From assembly GCA_021292165.1 (NCBI GenBank), contig CM037879.1, forward strand, positions 39,338,339 to 39,402,338: a stretch of 64,000 nucleotides of DNA, read 5' to 3'. The stretch comes from Shinisaurus crocodilurus (lineage: Eukaryota; Chordata; Lepidosauria; Squamata; Shinisauridae). A model generated the notes under the pieces. The model saw only the letters and a program-made list of their open reading frames with translations, did not search any database and had not been told where the DNA came from. Within the stretch, counting starts at the first letter, position 1; every line of letters starts with the position of its first letter. Below are positions 21,051 to 31,214 of the stretch, piece by piece. The position numbers were made by a program, and so were the translations under genes.

Positions 21051-22320
21051 AGCATGGACCAGCACATGGGCGGTGGATGCAGATTCAGTCGCCCTGTTCA
21101 AGGAACGAGGTAGTCGAGCAGCTCAGCAGCTGTATCCATGACTGAGCAGCCCTATTTAGGATCCACTCTGCTCGCCCCGTATGGGGAAGGGGCTAGAAAA
21201 GGTGCCTTAAACATAGTCTGCCTCTTTCTCCCCTGACTAGATTACCGCATCCAGTGGGGGTCACCATTTAGCGGTCGAAAAAGATGTTTGAATTTTGGAA
21301 CATGGAATATACGGACATTGATGGATAACATAGATAGTGAACGCCCTGAGCGTAGGACTGCTATTATTGCATGGGAGTTGAGAAGGTTTAGAATTGACAT
21401 AGCAGCACTTCAAGAAAGTCGAAGGGCAGGAGAGGGACAGTTGAAGGAAGAAAAAGGAGGTTATACCTTCTTCTGGAAAGGACTACCTGAGCAGGACCGA
21501 CGAATACATGGAGTAGGCTTTGCCATCAAAAATGAACTAGTGAACTCTTTGTCAGAAGTTCCTACTGTCATTAACGAACGCCTGATAACTCTTCGATTAA
21601 AGCTCACCAATAACCAGCAGGTAACTATTTTGAGTGCTTATGTGCCAACATTAGATGCTGATGAAGACATCAAGGAAAGTTTTTATACCCAGTTGGACAC
21701 TCTCCTGTCAGAGATACCTAAGGAGGATAAAATTATCCTCCTGGGCGATTTTAACTTAAGAGTCGGGCATGACTTTGATTTATGGCCAGAAACTATTGGA
21801 AAAGACGGAGTTGGTAATAGCATTAGTAACTTGAACAGTATTTTACTTTTGTCTAAATGTGCAGAGCATAATCTCACTATTACAAACATGCTCTTTCGAC
21901 AAAAGAATAAGTTTAAAACATCATGGCAGCACCCTCGGTCAAAGCACTGGCATCTTCTGGATTATGTAATTGTCCGTGTTAGAGATCGCCGCGATGTACT
22001 TCTTACTAGGGCCATGGTGAGTGCCGATGACTGCTGGACAGACCACCGACTAATCCGGTCCACTATGGTTATCATCATTGCTCCCCAACGTAGGCTTCAA
22101 GGAAGGAAACCAAGGCGTAAAATGAACATCCACGCCCTTCAAGATCCTATTAAGCAAACTCGTCTTCAATCATTTCTTAAGGAACATCTACCTACGGAAC
22201 CTCCTGATAACATTGAGGACCATTGGTCTAAGCTGAAAACCTCCATTACTGCAGCTTGTGAACAAACTATTGGATATGAAACTAAGAAACATCAGGATTG
22301 GTTTGATGAAAATGATAATG
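21051..22320 (+). mobile_element. Same LINE insertion, inverted 5' part (5' UTR plus endonuclease)
   Basis: The 5' UTR-like sequence (21051-21287) and the start of ORF2 lie on the plus strand, opposite to the reverse transcriptase part. The single 12-bp duplication encloses both parts, so they arrived in one event. That fits twin-priming 5' inversion with loss of the ORF segment between endonuclease and reverse transcriptase. The exact junction lies within ~21040-21056, near a direct repeat of GGACCAGCAT. Confidence 0.85.
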
Positions 22321-22328
22321 GGAGGTAG
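21288..22328 (+). CDS. Intact APE-type endonuclease domain of a LINE ORF2 (fragment)
   Basis: This 346-codon open frame starts M-N-F-G-T-W-N-I-R-T-L. It carries the order expected of an apurinic-endonuclease-like LINE endonuclease. The motifs are G-T-W-N (residues ~4-7), A-L-Q-E-S-R (catalytic Glu, ~40-45), G-D-F-N-L-R-V-G (Asp/Asn pair, ~153-160), H-W-H-L-L-D-Y-V and W-T-D-H-R-L-I (catalytic Asp-His). In the live element this domain nicks target DNA to prime reverse transcription. The frame is cut after D-W-F-D-E-N-D-N, where the insertion ends. The last codons and stop fall in the target-site duplication. Proteins of this type are often mislabelled 'craniofacial development protein 2-like'. 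Clade assignment (RTE-like or another APE clade) is unsure. Confidence 0.88.
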   Translation: MNFGTWNIRTLMDNIDSERPERRTAIIAWELRRFRIDIAALQESRRAGEGQLKEEKGGYTFFWKGLPEQDRRIHGVGFAIKNELVNSLSEVPTVINERLITLRLKLTNNQQVTILSAYVPTLDADEDIKESFYTQLDTLLSEIPKEDKIILLGDFNLRVGHDFDLWPETIGKDGVGNSISNLNSILLLSKCAEHNLTITNMLFRQKNKFKTSWQHPRSKHWHLLDYVIVRVRDRRDVLLTRAMVSADDCWTDHRLIRSTMVIIIAPQRRLQGRKPRRKMNIHALQDPIKQTRLQSFLKEHLPTEPPDNIEDHWSKLKTSITAACEQTIGYETKKHQDWFDENDNGR

Positions 22329-22332
22329 TATA
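22321..22332. repeat. Right 12-bp target-site duplication of the rearranged LINE
   Basis: GGAGGTAGTATA, pairing with 19756-19767. Confidence 0.9.
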
Positions 22333-22380
22333 TAGCCATCATGACTAGTTCCCATCAATTGCCATATCCTCCATGAATTT
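22333..22380 (-). mobile_element. CR1-like element, 5' half of the copy split by the LINE
   Basis: Minus-strand reading gives TTCATGGAGGATATGGCAAT and CTAGTCATGATGGCTATA, which precede the segment found at 19594-19755 in other copies. Confidence 0.75.
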
Positions 22381-22461
22381 ATATATTTATTATTAACATT
22401 TATATACCACCTTACTTGTTAAAAAGCCATCAAGGCAGTGTACAACAATTTAAAACAATGG
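22381..22461 (-). mobile_element. L2-type 3' end, minus strand
   Basis: TTTATATACCACCTTACTTG and AGGCAGTGTACAACAATTT are the reverse of an L2-like tail. The body resumes at 22778 after the foldback insertion. Confidence 0.6.
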
Positions 22462-22777
22462 CTGGGTTCAGACAACACGATAACCCACACTCACGGGTTG
22501 AGTGAGGGTTGTCATTGAATGTGGGTTGTTGTTGAAATGTGGGTTATTGTGTTGTCTGAACCCAGCTGTGCTAACAAGCCATGGCTTGTTGACCATGAAC
22601 AACCCATGAAGAGAACCCATGGTTTGTTGTTGGGTTATGAACTGTGGCTTGTTCACCATGGTTTGTTATCTCTGCTGGGTTCAGACAACATGATAACCCA
22701 CATTTCAACCACAACCCATGGTTCAACGACAAGACACACTCAACCCTTGAGTGTGGCTTATCCTGTTGTCTGAACCT
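22462..22777. mobile_element. Triple-palindrome foldback element (copy 2)
   Basis: Starts CTGGGTTCAGACAACACG and ends TTGTCTGAACCTA. The left unit (22462-22567) and right unit (22677-22777) are each nearly palindromic and both carry the same CTGGGTTCAGACAACA terminus, so the terminus occurs four times. It is inserted in an antisense L2. Confidence 0.85.
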
Positions 22778-23290
22778 ACTCATTAAAACCATAACACAAT
22801 AAAAACAAGAACATCAAAAACAATAACACACACACACACATTAAAACTACATATTTTAAAAGGCTAAATTAAAAATTTGTGGCTTCGCTTTACACCCTTT
22901 CTAAAGGCCAACAGAGTGGGGGCCAATCATAATTCTTTAGAGAGCGCATTCCATAGTTTAGGAGCAACACGGAAGAAAGCCCTTTCATGTGTGCCCAACA
23001 AACAGGCAGCTGTGGGTAATGGTGTCCTTAAAATGGTCTCTCCTGCAGATCTTAATACCCAGACAGGTTCATAGTGAGACAGGCAGTCCCTTAGAGAGCC
23101 AGATGCTAAGACATTTAGGGCTTTAAAAGTTAAAACCAACACCTCAAGTTGCGCCTGGAAAGCAATTGGCAACCAGAGCAAGTTTTTCAAGACAGATATA
23201 GCTGCTGCATTTTGCACCAATTGAGGCTTCCAGACACTCTCCAGGGGTAGCCCCACATAGAGCACATTGCAGTAGTCTCAACATGATGTA
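22778..23290 (-). mobile_element. L2-type ORF2 C-terminus, antisense
   Basis: The minus-strand frame 23265-22927 includes M-L-Y-V-G-L-P-L-E-S-V, L-V-Q-N-A-A and, near its end, V-A-P-K-L-W-N-A-L, the L2 C-terminal hallmarks. A short (CA)n run lies at 22827-22838. Confidence 0.8.
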
Positions 23291-23923
23291 ACCAAGGCAT
23301 GGATAACTGTTGCCAAGTCAGACCAATTCAGGAAGGGTCACACCTGGTGCAACAAGCGTAACTGTGGAGACATGCTCCTTGCCACCGCCGCCAACTGAAG
23401 ATCCAGGAAAAGCATAGGATCAAGGAGCGCTATAATCTTAGTGGTAAATTGATGTTTGATTAACGCGAGACAATCACTATTTGGGCTGCCTAAAAGAAAC
23501 AATACAAGAGGCTCAGGAGTAGAATGTGAAGTGTCGCTTATATGCCCTGGCTTGCTGCAAAGGGATATGGGATAGCCACAACTGTTCTTTCAAAGCTGGG
23601 ATAAAGGAGAGACAGAAACGGCACACTTTCCACTGAAGCAGCAGTGTGAACATTATAGAACTGAAGTCCAGAATGGCTGAAGGGAATAAACTATCACTGT
23701 TTGAGAAGGAAGGTGCCAGTGGTGGTTGATGAAAGGCGTGGAGAGCAATAAGCAGGCACCACAACTGAGCAAGGCCAAAGTGGGTAGGTGTGTTTGGGTG
23801 GGGTGGGGTGTCCCAATGGACATTCACTGCTGTCTGTGACTCATCTTCTTTGAATGTCCCAATGGACTATAATGCAACGTGAACCACGGATGCTCAGCAA
23901 AGGTTCTGACCACCGAAAACATA
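23291..23923. other. No gene recognised
   Basis: The first ~130 bp may extend the antisense L2. The rest is unassigned. GTCCCAATGGACATTC-like motifs occur at 23812 and 23857. Confidence 0.35.
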
Positions 23924-24067
23924 GTATCAACCTTCCCCAAACTGGTGTCCTGCAGAGGTGTTGGACTGCAGCTCCTATCATTCCCAGCCAGCAACATGCT
24001 GGCTGTGGGCTTATGGGAGTTGTAGTTGAACACCTCTGGAGGGCACCAGGTTGGGGAAGGTTGATAC
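23924..24067. mobile_element. Palindromic MITE (CCTTCCCCAA...TTGGGGAAGG)
   Basis: Ends GTATCAACCTTCCCCAA and TTGGGGAAGGTTGATAC are exact inverted copies. The middle carries the usual ACTACAACTCCCAT-like palindrome. A TA duplication is possible because TA flanks TCAACC on both sides. An 8-bp hAT duplication is not seen. Confidence 0.75.
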
Positions 24068-25185
24068 AGATCCATTCCCCAACCTAGATGCAGGAGTACT
24101 GTTAAATCACTCTAATGGGAACCACATTTGAATATGGCGTCCACAGTTGAAAGGGCACTACATTAATCTTCTGAGCAGCAGAGTTGCCTTGTAAATGGCA
24201 CTCGTGTGATTCTGTAAGAAATTGACTGTGAAGGGTGCAGCTCTTTGAACTCGTAAGCCTTGATGGTTTAGAAATACATACATAATTTTTATATGTTTTT
24301 GCAGGGAGAGCAAAGTATACAGGCAGTTTTAAAAAATAGAGGACGCTTTGCAAGAGCCCCTCCCACCCCAATGTTGTGATCAGGGGTAAAATGTCATGTT
24401 GTTGTAAGGTTCGTGGCACTGTCATTTCTCAGCTGTCTTCAATTGACAGATCTATGAAAAATGTTGTGTGCTCCCAATGATTTCTTTCTTTCATTTTTCT
24501 TTTTTGGGGAGTTAAATGTAGAATCTAAATAACAGACGGCTATGGCATTTCCCCTTCGATGTTAATCCATCATTATCATCCGAAGCCCACTACTTTGAAG
24601 GCTGGAGACGGTCCATATTTCAATTTAAATGATGCCAAACAGGTATCAGCTTGACAATTTCTGTTCCCACTACGGTTTTAAGGGGCTGACAAAATGTGTA
24701 GTTTCTAGGTACCTTTTTTCTTTCTGTCTGTCTTCAGATGGCCTCTCTCCGGATAGCCAAACCTGTATGCAAAAGCACATATGGTTGCAGTTAGAGTTGG
24801 TTTACAGAAACACTTTCCTTTCATGGGATGTTGCATCAGTGTTCCTCGTGGAGGAAGATATTTTCATCTGTATCTCATATGCCCTTCTCTTTAAATCCTA
24901 AAATATACTTTTCAAAAGGGAAATGAAAGAACCCAACCTGCTAGCCTGAGATAGGAGATAGGACTTCTACGATCTACAGTATTTTTCAGCCCAAGAAACC
25001 TGTGGCTCAAGCGCAACCTGGCCTGTCCTCAAGTTGCCTGCTTACTCGTTTCTGTGTTTCAGGTCTGAAATCATGTGATCCCTTTCCTTCGAAGGCAGTT
25101 AGACTGGGAATAGTTTCTGTAATATTGGATTTTCCCTGCCCTCCACTCACTGGGCCATTAACTTCAGCTGAGGGATCTGCTCTTA
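24068..25185. other. Repeat-poor block; no gene recognised
   Basis: No repeat family recognised. Open frames at 24629-24901 and 25002-25208 have no domain. Possible ancestral single-copy sequence. Confidence 0.35.
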
Positions 25186-25637
25186 CTGTCCTGTTCCCAA
25201 CCTTTTAGGGTCAATGGGCACATTTGGAATTTTGAGAGTGTGTTGGTGGCACTCTCACAAATTGGCTGCAATTGGGGGCTTGCTCATTTATAAAATGGCT
25301 GGCGTAGTAGGCACAGCCGGCGACAAAACACTCATTTCCAAGAAGACGAACTGGTGAGACTATAAGAAAAGTAACTTGCCCCAAAAACCTAACACAAGTC
25401 AGAGGTGGGTTCTGAGCTCTAAAACACAAAATCACTGTTTTAAAACCCAAATAACGATGGTGCTGGAGGGAAACCCTTCACTTTGCAGCATGCCAGCATC
25501 TCAGGTAATAATTTCAATACATCTTAAGAAATAAATAAAATTCAGAAGGGGGAGGGAGGGAACTGGTGGGCTCCAAGAGTGGTGTCTGTGTGCACATTGG
25601 TGCCTACGGGTACCATGTTGGAGAGCCTAGGCCATAT
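25186..25637. mobile_element. Old hAT-like element (GGGCACATTTG...)
   Basis: Shares its left side (TTCCCAACCTTTTAGGG, GGCACTCTCACAAATTGGCTG) and right side (GTGTGCACATTGGTGCC) with the better-defined copy at 30021-30319. The arms are decayed. Confidence 0.55.
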
Positions 25638-26392
25638 TGTTTGACTTGCACATTTCATTAACAGAAGCGGAACAAAATGACGCAGCGCATCTTCAGCCCT
25701 AATTAGGAGCATTCCTGTTTAGGGTTCCAGCCAGCCATGGCCCTCCTCCAGGATTCTATAAGGTGTGAGAAGCTAAATCAGGGCATTCCATGCTTCCTCC
25801 CCCAACCTTTCCATTTTTCTTTTCCAAGTGACACCCAACATTCCATAGCTACTAAGCATGCTCAATCCTCATTGGGATTTTTTTGTTTAAAAACACACGC
25901 ACACACACACATATGTTTGTACTTCTCCAAACCTTGGGTTTTCCCCAAGCATGCAGATGCCTCCCTGTTGTTTCTCAGTGGCCCCACTGAGATTCCTTTT
26001 CTGTTGGCCGTCACAATCTGAGTCTACTATTAGAGGGATTGATCTAGCCCAATAAATCATCCCCCCCCCACAGCCCCAGGCAGTCCAATAAGCTTAGACC
26101 AATATGCCTGGCTGGAGATTGAAGCGAGGGAGCCATCACTCCGGCCAAAAGCAGCAAGGAAGACTTAATGTCAGAGCCACGGTCCTTAATTTTGCACTTG
26201 ATGTTTTAAACATATGCGAAAGGAGTGTTGTACTTTGCCTGTGAATCTAATAATATCTTAACATACTGCCCTTTTAAATTCTGATGTCAAATATAGATTC
26301 TCTTCGAAAATGTTATATGCTTATTCTCTCTTTCTGATCTCATGTCCAGGGAAAGAGATACAGCATCAAACGATAATAAAAGACTTATTAAT
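25638..26392. other. No gene recognised
   Basis: Contains a short (CA)n run (25894-25911) and a poly-C run (26060-26070). Otherwise unassigned. Confidence 0.35.
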
Positions 26393-26603
26393 TTCATTTG
26401 TATTTATCACATTTTCCTCCAGGGAGCACAAGGAGCGGCACATATGGTTCTTCCTTTTATTATCCTCACAACAACCCTGTGAGGTAGGCTAGGATGAGAA
26501 ATAGAAACTGCCTCAAGGTCACCTGGGGAGCTTCATGGCTGACTGGGGATTTGAACCCAGGTCTCCCAGGACAACACTCCTAATTGTACCACACTGGCTC
26601 TCA
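26393..26603 (-). mobile_element. Old Sauria SINE, minus strand
   Basis: TTATCCTCACAACAACCCTG, GAGGTAGGCTAGGATGAGA, CTTCATGGCTGACTGGGGAT and CCACACTGGCTCTC define a diverged copy. The 3' tail is lost. Confidence 0.88.
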
Positions 26604-26622
26604 AAGACTTCAGTTCAGCCAT

Positions 26623-26722
26623 AGGATGCAATCCTATATATCTCTAGACAGAAAAAAGTCCTACAACTCCCCAGCATTCCCCAGCCAATTTTTTTCTGTC
26701 TAAACAAGCATAGGATTGCACC
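26623..26722. mobile_element. Palindromic MITE (GCAATCCTAT...TAGACAGAAAAAA)
   Basis: The left end GGATGCAATCCTATATA with CTAGACAGAAAAAAGTCC pairs with TTTTTTTCTGTCTAAACAAG and CATAGGATTGCACC on the right. A second, asymmetric copy lies at 63080-63176. Confidence 0.75.
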
Positions 26723-27023
26723 CTAACTGGGTTAACATTTCAGTTTTGCTGCTGATAAAGTCCAACTATTTGCTTGGGTGCTTTCATACAAGGCTTTTAT
26801 CCTGCATATTGCCCTGCCTCAAACACAGAATTGCAGGGGTGGGGTGGGAGGAGACACCGTTTTCTTCCTTTTATAACCCTCCTATGTTTCCCCACCACTC
26901 CTTTCATTTTTTTTTCTTCTCAGAACCAAAAAAAAAACACAGTTAAGGAGGAAAAGATGGAATCGGTGCACAATGCCTTTTGATCAGTAGTGCTAAGAAA
27001 CACCCCTTGTCTAAACTATAGAA

Positions 27024-27169
27024 CAGGGGTGCACAGCTGCTTTTGGCCCACGGGCTTTGGGTCGCATCCCAGTGGGAGCAGGATGAAGACAAAGGGGGCT
27101 GGGGCCAAAATACCGGAAATACCAGCAACCTTAAAGCTCTTCCTGCCTATCACTAAGCCTTAGGAGAGG
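27024..27169. mobile_element. hAT-like element, left part, interrupted by a SINE
   Basis: Begins CAGGGGTGCACAGCTGC. A related sequence at 63185-63360 runs through GAGGCATTTCAGTCTTTTAG without interruption. Here that sequence is split by the Sauria SINE, and the right part resumes near 27354. Confidence 0.55.
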
Positions 27170-27353
27170 CATTTATTTATTTTATTTATTATATTTATAC
27201 CTCACCTTTTTTCCTGCAAGGAACCCAAGGCGGCTTACACAATCCTCCTCCTCCTCCTCCATTTTATTCTCACAACAACCCTGTGAGGTAGGTTAGGCTG
27301 AGAGTCAGAGACTGGCCCAAAGTCATCCGGTGAGCCTCATGGCCGAGCGGGGG
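27170..27353 (-). mobile_element. Sauria SINE, minus strand, 5'-truncated
   Basis: Tail TTATATTTATACCTCACC, TGCAAGGAACCCAAGGCGG, a (CTC)n run, ACAACCCTGTGAGGTAGG and GGCCGAGCGGGG. It ends before the A box. Nested in the hAT-like element. Confidence 0.93.
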
Positions 27354-27663
27354 AATTTCAACCTTTTAGAATGGGCGTGGGGGACACACGCCAAAGCCGG
27401 GAAACCACCAAACAATCAGAGGGAAAGGGGGTGGGGCCAGGGGAAGGGGACGTGGCCATCTGGTGAATCCTGGAAAGCCAGATGGGGACCCTCGGAGAGC
27501 TGGATTTGGGCTGCAAGCTGGCAGCTCTGCTACAGAATCTGCAATTTATACAAGGGCTGCTGCTAAAGGACTAATGAATCTTTTGGGAAAGACCATTTAT
27601 ATGTGTCCTACCTTACCCAAAGAGTGCCACCCTTGTCTCCCCTAACTCTGCCTGCACACATCT

Positions 27664-27702
<39 letters not shown>

Positions 27703-28151
27703 CACACACACACACACACACACACGGACAGTGCCATGCGTAACACAGTTGCTAAAGGCCAGAATTGTCAACTCCGATCAGGCCTCGGGAAGCGACAGAT
27801 GGTTTGAATTTATAAAAAGAAATGTTACCTTGATAGGAATAAATGAGCTGTTTTCATGAAGATTTGAGTCCATTTCATGTGAAAAAGGAAAAGTATCTTT
27901 TTATATTGCTTCCATACAGCAGCTTGATCCCAGAATTTTTCCACAAGACTTGTGAGGGGGAGGTGTAGCGAGGGAGGACAACCCATGGTTTTTGTTCCAA
28001 CCGTTGTCATTAATAATCCTGGCATTAATAATCCTGTGAGAAAGTACCCAGAGAATGTCATGATGGCCTCCATACAAATGCATAACACTCTCCAGTCCCC
28101 AATACAAGTCAATGCAGTTCGGTGCTCTGAGGGACAAACTAGATGTTGGAA
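27354..28151. other. Right part of the hAT-like element, then unassigned sequence
   Basis: 27354-~27500 matches 63215-63350 (CTTTTAGAATGGG and GGAAAGCCAGATGGGGACC-type motifs). After the microsatellite at 27665 nothing is recognised. The open frames at 27825-28283 (minus) are featureless. Confidence 0.4.
27665..27725. repeat. Compound (TC)n-(AC)n microsatellite
   Basis: Pure TC run followed by a pure AC run, joined by CAAA. Confidence 0.95.
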
Positions 28152-28302
28152 AGGACCATAGCGCACTGGCAGAGCACCTGCTTGGAGTGCAGAAGGTCCT
28201 AGGTTCGATCCCCGGCATCTCCAGGTAGGGCTGGAAAAAAAACCTGCCTGAAACTCCGGAGAGCTGCTGCCAGACAGGGTCAAAAATATTGGTCTAGAGT
28301 AT
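28152..28302 (+). mobile_element. tRNA-Ala-derived SINE (copy 3)
   Basis: Head ATAGCGCACTGGCAGAGCAC and AGGTTCGATCCCCGGCATC; body CCTGCCTGAAACTCCGGAG and GAGCTGCTGCCAG. The B box GGTTCGATCCC is intact. The tail is short. Confidence 0.85.
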
Positions 28303-28794
28303 CAAGGCTGCCAGATTGCAGACACACAGGTGCAGGGGGTTTTGTGTGAGGAGCCTTTGAAGTGTGCTTCCCCCCCCTTTTTTTAAAGGGATGCTCTATC
28401 TACTCTGTGTGTCTGTGGGCAATTTGCATGGAAATGACATACAATATAGAGGTAGCCCTGGGTATATTCCCTGCAAAATTTCAGAAGGATAGGAGCAGTG
28501 GTCAGGGAGTGATGATGAATGAAAAACAGTATGACGTTTTCACGGGAAGGGAAGGGAGCGCTGCACTTCCGCTGCCTCTTCCTCCCCCCTTCACAGAAAG
28601 TGCCTTGGGGGCACGCCAGGCGCCATGAGCTTTGCCATACTCTTGTTTCATCCTTGAAGGAGTGGAACTGCACACCATCACACATCCATCCACACATACA
28701 AATCCTTTCCACACACTGCCCCATTCACATACTTCTCTCATTCTCACGTCCCCATCTCTTATTCTCATTTTCTCTTATTATCCCTTCTTCATAG

Positions 28795-28922
28795 ATTTCA
28801 TGGATCATAGAGTTGGAAGGGGCCTACAAGGCCATCGAGTCCAACCCCCTGCTCAATGCCGGAAACTAGAGGAGGGGTCTCCCATCCAAGTCATAACCAG
28901 GCCTGACCCTGCTTAGCTTTCC
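28795..28922 (-). mobile_element. CR1 LINE 3' end, minus strand
   Basis: ATCATAGAGTTGGAAGGGGC, CCTACAAGGCCATCGAGTCC and AACCCCCTGCTCAATG are the reverse of the classic CR1 3' UTR ending in ATTCTATGA repeats. Copies also at 38368 and 43857. Confidence 0.9.
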
Positions 28923-28981
28923 ACACTCAGACAAGCTGAGCCAGCGTGAGCCACAGGCCTGTATCTTCTTTGCCCCCCCCT

Positions 28982-28989
28982 ATACATAC

Positions 28990-29023
<34 letters not shown>
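28982..29023. repeat. (CATA)n-(TA)n microsatellite
   Basis: Tetranucleotide CATA units run into a pure TA tract, a cruciform-prone stretch. Confidence 0.9.
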
Positions 29024-29120
29024 CCCTTTCTTGCTTCCAGATTCTCTTTCTCCCCTTCTCTCTGTCTCTGTCTCTCTCCCTCTCTCCATCTTCTTTTCCT
29101 CCCACAGCAGATATGCTTAG

Positions 29121-29787
29121 CAGGGATGGGGACTCGGACTCCGGGACTCGACTCGTGAGTCGGACTGAGTCCCCCCTATGACTCGAGTCAGACTCAAGTC
29201 CCAACATTTTTAATGGGACTCGAGACTCGACTCGGGACTCGAGACCAAGGACTCCTGTTCCAAAATCGTGTTCCTCAAATGCAACATGGATAGGTTTTAG
29301 GAAGTACAGCAAGTTTATTTTTTAAAATCATTTCCCTAAAATGCAGCCTTTCAGACATTTTGGGTTTGGCTGCCTCTGCCTGCCTGCTTGGGGTTCCCTG
29401 CCTCCTCTGCCTGCCTGGTCTCATCTTAACCAGTTCCACAGTTGAATTGTCCAAGACAAAGGCCTCTGCCTGCCTGTTTTGGGGTTCCCTGCCTCCTCTG
29501 CCTGTCTGGTTATTTTGGGTTTTTCTGCCTGGTCTGTTCTTGCCAAAATCAGTTGCAGAGTTTTGAAATAAAAAGGCACACTTGTGCCTAGAATTTATTT
29601 AAGCCACACATCTGAAATAGCCTTATTTTGTTGGGAGAAAAACCCCATTGATTTTAATAGGGACTCATGGAGTCAGCTTTGGGAGTGACTTGTGACTCGT
29701 GAGTCACCATTTTGGACCAAGGACTCGGACTCGAGACTCGGGTCCAAAGACTCGTGACTCGAGACCAAGGACTCTTCAACATCCCTG
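29121..29787. mobile_element. hAT non-autonomous element packed with GACTCG motifs, TSD atgcttag
   Basis: Begins CAGGGATGGGGACTCGG and ends ACATCCCTG, with a perfect 8-bp duplication atgcttag (29113-29120 and 29788-29795). The terminal ~130 bp on each side consist largely of GACTC/GAGTC words in both orientations. The centre (29290-29640) is different sequence with two near-copies of CTGCCTGCCTG...GGGTTCCCTGCCTCCTCTGC. No transposase frame. Confidence 0.93.
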
Positions 29788-30020
29788 ATGCTTAGACAAA
29801 AGGTCCCATTCACATGAATGGGAGGTTTTTTTCTTAAGCCTCTTTGCCCCTGGAGGGTGTGTTGTTGTTTTTTTTGCAGTGGGGGAGTGGCAGTGCATAG
29901 GGAAGGGAGGCTTAGCATAAGCAGAATGAATTATAACTAAGAAAATTCAGTCAAATATGCTTAATTTCCATAATTAACACAGGTTACCCAATTCACCTAT
30001 ACCATATATAATCTGTTGAT

Positions 30021-30319
30021 CGGGTAGGCAACCTTTCTGGGCCATGGACACATTTAGCAATATGAAAAACTGTCCTGGGCACTCCCACAAAATGGCTGCC
30101 ATGGAAGATGTCGCAAAGGAGAAGTAACCAACACATTGAACAACTCCTCTGAACCCACCATTTTCAGCACCAACAGAAATCTATTTCACAGCAATCCCAG
30201 CTGCCAGTAAGAAAATGCATTAGCATAAAAAGAAGTGGGAGGTATAGGGCACCTTGGCAGATGCCAAGAAAAGTGTCTGGGGGGCCATTGGTGCCCACAG
30301 ACACCACATTGCCTACCCG
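30021..30319. mobile_element. hAT-like element (CGGGTAGGCAA...TTGCCTACCCG)
   Basis: Exact 11-bp terminal inverted repeats. Internally GGACACATTTAGCAA and GGTGCCCACAGACACC are near-inverted. No matching 8-bp flank could be found. Related to 25186-25637. Confidence 0.7.
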
Positions 30320-30354
30320 TGACATGGCCTTTGGGTCATGCTAATGAGTGTGAG

Positions 30355-30455
30355 AAATAGTTTAATTGCCTTACTCTGCTTTCTTTGCTATTCTTACCAT
30401 AGACAGATTTTTAAAAGTCTTTTATTATGTGAAGGATATGTGTATTTGAGTAATG

Positions 30456-30478
<23 letters not shown>
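30355..30478 (+). repeat. Left arm of a perfect 124-bp inverted repeat
   Basis: Exact reverse complement of 32114-32237, letter by letter, including the start of the (ATT)n tract. The arm itself is not a repeat family I recognise. Spacer 1635 bp. Confidence 0.97.
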
Positions 30479-30508
<30 letters not shown>

Positions 30509-30509
30509 T
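30457..30509. repeat. (ATT)n microsatellite, the tail of the antisense LINE
   Basis: About 17 ATT units. Read on the minus strand it is an (AAT)n tail of L2 type that follows the LINE body at 30510. Confidence 0.9.
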
Positions 30510-30669
30510 ACAGTAATTGTATACTGCTCCAAGTAGATTCCAGAGCGGTGAACAATAAAAAGACAAAAACAGATAAAAGAAACAAAAAACAATACATTGA
30601 AAACAAACTAAAATTACATTGGTGGTTAAAAATCAGAGAAGACTTCCCAGAACATGGAGGTCTTCAGCA
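30510..30669 (-). mobile_element. L2-type LINE 3' end, antisense
   Basis: GTATACTGCTCCAAGTAGATT and CCAGAGCGGTGAACAATAA read in reverse as an L2-like 3' UTR. It is interrupted by the GC-rich hAT and resumes at 31215. Confidence 0.7.
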
Positions 30670-31214
30670 CAGGGCCGGCGCTACCGCTAGGCAGACCCAG
30701 GCGGCTGCCTAGGGCGCGTGGCGGAACAGGGCGCAGCGTTTCTGCGCCCCTTCCTCGCCTCCGGTGCGCTCCTGCCCCGCCTGCCGCAATCCGCCGTGCC
30801 TCCCCGCCTGCCTGCCAGCCGCTGCTGCCGCTGCCGCCACCACCACCACACCTCCCTCCCCGCGCGCCCGCGCGCCCGCCAGCCACCTACCTACCTTCCC
30901 GTCGTTTCTGGAGCCCCGCTGGCGTTGTTTTGGCGGGAGGAGGAACCAGGGCAACAGGGCTTAAACAGCCCTGTTGCCCTGGTTTCCCCGGCAAAAAGAA
31001 AAAAGCGTGGGGGTCCCGTCACGTCGGAGGAGGAGGCGGCGGCGGCGGCGGCAGCAGCAGCCAGCAGCGGGGGCGGGGGGAAGGTAGGTGGTGTTGGGGC
31101 GTGGGGGGGTTGCAGAGCAGGGCTGCTTTGCTCCGGAGCCCCCCCCACGGCACGAGAGGGGGGGCGCTAAATATAATTTGGCCTAGGGCACCAAACAGCC
31201 CTGCACCATTCCTG
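30670..31214 (+). mobile_element. GC-rich hAT non-autonomous element (copy 2), TSD cttcagca
   Basis: Starts CAGGGCCGGCGCTACC and ends CCTGCACCATTCCTG, with a perfect 8-bp duplication cttcagca (30662-30669 and 31215-31222). The GC-rich interior has a perfect palindrome with 18-bp arms (30944-30961 and 30967-30984) around TAAAC, the same as in copy 1 but inverted, as expected from opposite orientation. It is inserted into an antisense L2. Long open frames across it are composition artefacts. Confidence 0.95.

Noticed and set aside
28152..28225. Possible tRNA-Ala gene
   Set aside because: The A/B boxes look good, but the acceptor and anticodon stems do not pair fully and the SINE body follows directly.
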